From NCBI GenBank assembly GCA_030639705.1, contig DAOWKX010000063.1:1-6750 (forward strand): a stretch of 6,750 bases of DNA. The letters are read 5' to 3'. The position numbers and the translations under genes were made by a program. The DNA comes from Candidatus Aminicenantota bacterium. Its GTDB lineage: Bacteria; Acidobacteriota; Aminicenantia; UBA2199. This document shows, piece by piece, positions 6,018 to 6,750 of this stretch (position 1 is its first letter; each line of letters begins with the position of its first letter). The notes under the pieces are model-generated. The model had not been told where the DNA came from, made no database searches, and saw only the letters and a list, made by a program, of their open reading frames with translations.

Positions 6018-6381
6018 CATATACCTTCCACCGGTCATCAATCCATAACCCGCTGATCTCTGTATCTGGATAATTATGTTTCAGAAACTCTATTGATTTT
6101 TGTACCTGGTCGATCTGAGTGGTTTTATCCACCGGATTTCCCGCACAGTCATAATGACCGGAGATAAAAATTAATTGTGATTTATGTTTGTTTATGGAAA
6201 TATCAATCCGGCTTAATATTGAATCCACCAGGATTTTATCCTGGTTTTCAGCTAATATTTTACAGGGCCCGGGTTCGGTAATGGCATCCACATAATCAAC
6301 CTCATAATTTTCCTTCAAATACCTGATGGTTGACTCCTGAATCCGGCCATCCATACAATGAATCGATGTACAAAATGTCAT
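6010..6381 (-). CDS. Minimal beta-carbonic-anhydrase-like protein (CxDxR / HxxC zinc motifs)
   Basis: This small cytosolic protein of 123 residues carries the zinc-site signatures of beta-carbonic anhydrases. Cys9-Met-Asp11-Gly-Arg13 corresponds to the CxDxR motif, with its Asp-Arg dyad, and His76-Tyr-Asp-Cys79 is the HxxC motif preceded by SG. Classical beta-CAs have roughly 190-220 residues, so the N-terminal arm helices and the C-terminal part appear to be missing. Whether it hydrates CO2, binds zinc in another role, or acts on another small molecule such as CS2 is unknown. I chose ATG 6381 because AAGGGG (6392-6387) lies 5 bases upstream and the beta strand before CxDxR starts there. A GTG at 6426 would add 15 low-complexity Lys-rich residues and overlap the upstream gene by 26 bp. 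It is 19 bp downstream of the DUF3795 gene, so they are probably co-transcribed. Confidence 0.75.
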   Translation of the reverse strand: MTFCTSIHCMDGRIQESTIRYLKENYEVDYVDAITEPGPCKILAENQDKILVDSILSRIDISINKHKSQLIFISGHYDCAGNPVDKTTQIDQVQKSIEFLKHNYPDTEISGLWIDDRWKVYGI

Positions 6382-6386
6382 AAAAA

Positions 6387-6392
6387 CCCCTT
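6387..6392 (-). promoter_or_regulatory. Ribosome binding site deciding the start of the beta-CA-like gene
   Basis: AAGGGG on the minus strand is 5 bases upstream of ATG 6381, in the gap after the DUF3795 stop. It favours the 123-residue product over the longer GTG-initiated reading at 6426. Confidence 0.6.
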
Positions 6393-6400
6393 CTTTTTCT

Positions 6401-6736
6401 TTATTCTTTTTCCAGCAGCCAGTCACGGGTTCCCAATTCTTTACGTTTTTTCAGGTTATCCTGCCGCTCTTTCAGGGAATGCTGAAATTCCTCATCACTC
6501 ATGTTCGGATCCTTCAGTTCCAGAAATATCTCACAGGGAAGCTCATCACACAATCCGCAGTGTTCCAAATGTTTCTGGTTCACACAGCAGTCATATATCG
6601 GACAAACCGCAATATGATACTCTTCGGTCCAGAAGGGTTTCCCTTCCACATAACCGCATCCCTGGCAGTTTTTTCCCAAAAACTGGCAGGATATACACAA
6701 AAGCCCGCAGGGCGGTGCTAATTTTTCATCCTTCAT
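6401..6736 (-). CDS. DUF3795 family Cys-rich small protein
   Basis: This 111-residue protein has eleven cysteines. Those at 10, 14 and 17 form an N-terminal CGLLCISC cluster, followed by 24 and 27 (NCQGC). A middle group at 45, 50 and 51 (VCPIYDCC) precedes HCGLCDELPC at 60, 63 and 68. This order (CGLxC, GC, CPIxxC, HCGxCxxxPC) is the DUF3795 pattern, widespread in anaerobic bacteria and archaea and of unknown function. The cysteines suggest zinc or Fe-S binding. The tail from about 75 is charged and predicted helical. The ATG at 6736 follows GAGGTG 4 bases upstream, near the window edge, so any promoter lies outside. The family call is good; no reaction is assignable. Confidence 0.85.
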   Translation of the reverse strand: MKDEKLAPPCGLLCISCQFLGKNCQGCGYVEGKPFWTEEYHIAVCPIYDCCVNQKHLEHCGLCDELPCEIFLELKDPNMSDEEFQHSLKERQDNLKKRKELGTRDWLLEKE

Positions 6737-6740
6737 ATTT

Positions 6741-6746
6741 CACCTC
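6741..6746 (-). promoter_or_regulatory. Ribosome binding site of the DUF3795 gene
   Basis: GAGGTG on the minus strand, 4 bases before ATG 6736, supports this start and shows the gene is complete within the window. Confidence 0.6.
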
Positions 6747-6750
6747 TTTC

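Noticed and set aside
6382..6426. GTG start at 6426 for the beta-CA-like gene
   Set aside because: It would overlap the DUF3795 gene and add 15 Lys-rich residues with no family likeness; ATG 6381 has AAGGGG at the right distance.

Overview
The window is a gene-dense stretch of bacterial DNA. It is moderately AT-rich by eye and has Shine-Dalgarno sites upstream of most genes. Iron-sulfur, hemerythrin-like and Cys-rich proteins dominate the right half, which suggests an anaerobic or microaerophilic bacterium with active redox metabolism. The sequence alone does not fix the phylum. An environmental lineage of the FCB or deltaproteobacterial type would fit, but that is inference only.

Layout. 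Positions 1-2115 (plus strand) hold the 3' end of a Dpp/Opp-type peptide ABC transporter operon: the C-terminal part of the second permease, a DppD/OppD-like ATPase, and a short DppF/OppF-like ATPase. The substrate-binding protein and first permease presumably lie upstream of the window. Positions 2186-2644 (plus) encode an unrecognised protein with three membrane segments. It is preceded by a good sigma70-like promoter but no ribosome binding site. The plus-strand genes then meet a convergent block at a 29-bp junction.

Positions 5945-2674 (minus) look like a compact three-gene operon with gaps of 20 and 6 bp. Its order is a six-TM NapH/YccM-type polyferredoxin membrane protein, a cytosolic DUF438-hemerythrin-PAS protein, and an alpha/beta hydrolase. 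All three use non-ATG start codons (TTG, GTG, GTG). The first two suggest a membrane electron-transfer unit paired with a diiron/PAS redox or gas sensor. The role of the hydrolase is not evident.

Positions 6736-6010 (minus) hold a second pair: a small Cys-rich DUF3795 protein, then a very short protein carrying the CxDxR and HxxC zinc motifs of beta-carbonic anhydrases. Only a 64-bp gap separates the pair from the polyferredoxin operon, so read-through is possible.

No RNA genes, insertion sequences, CRISPR arrays or long repeats were seen. The most interesting content is the polyferredoxin/DUF438-HHE-PAS/hydrolase operon and the minimal beta-CA-like protein.
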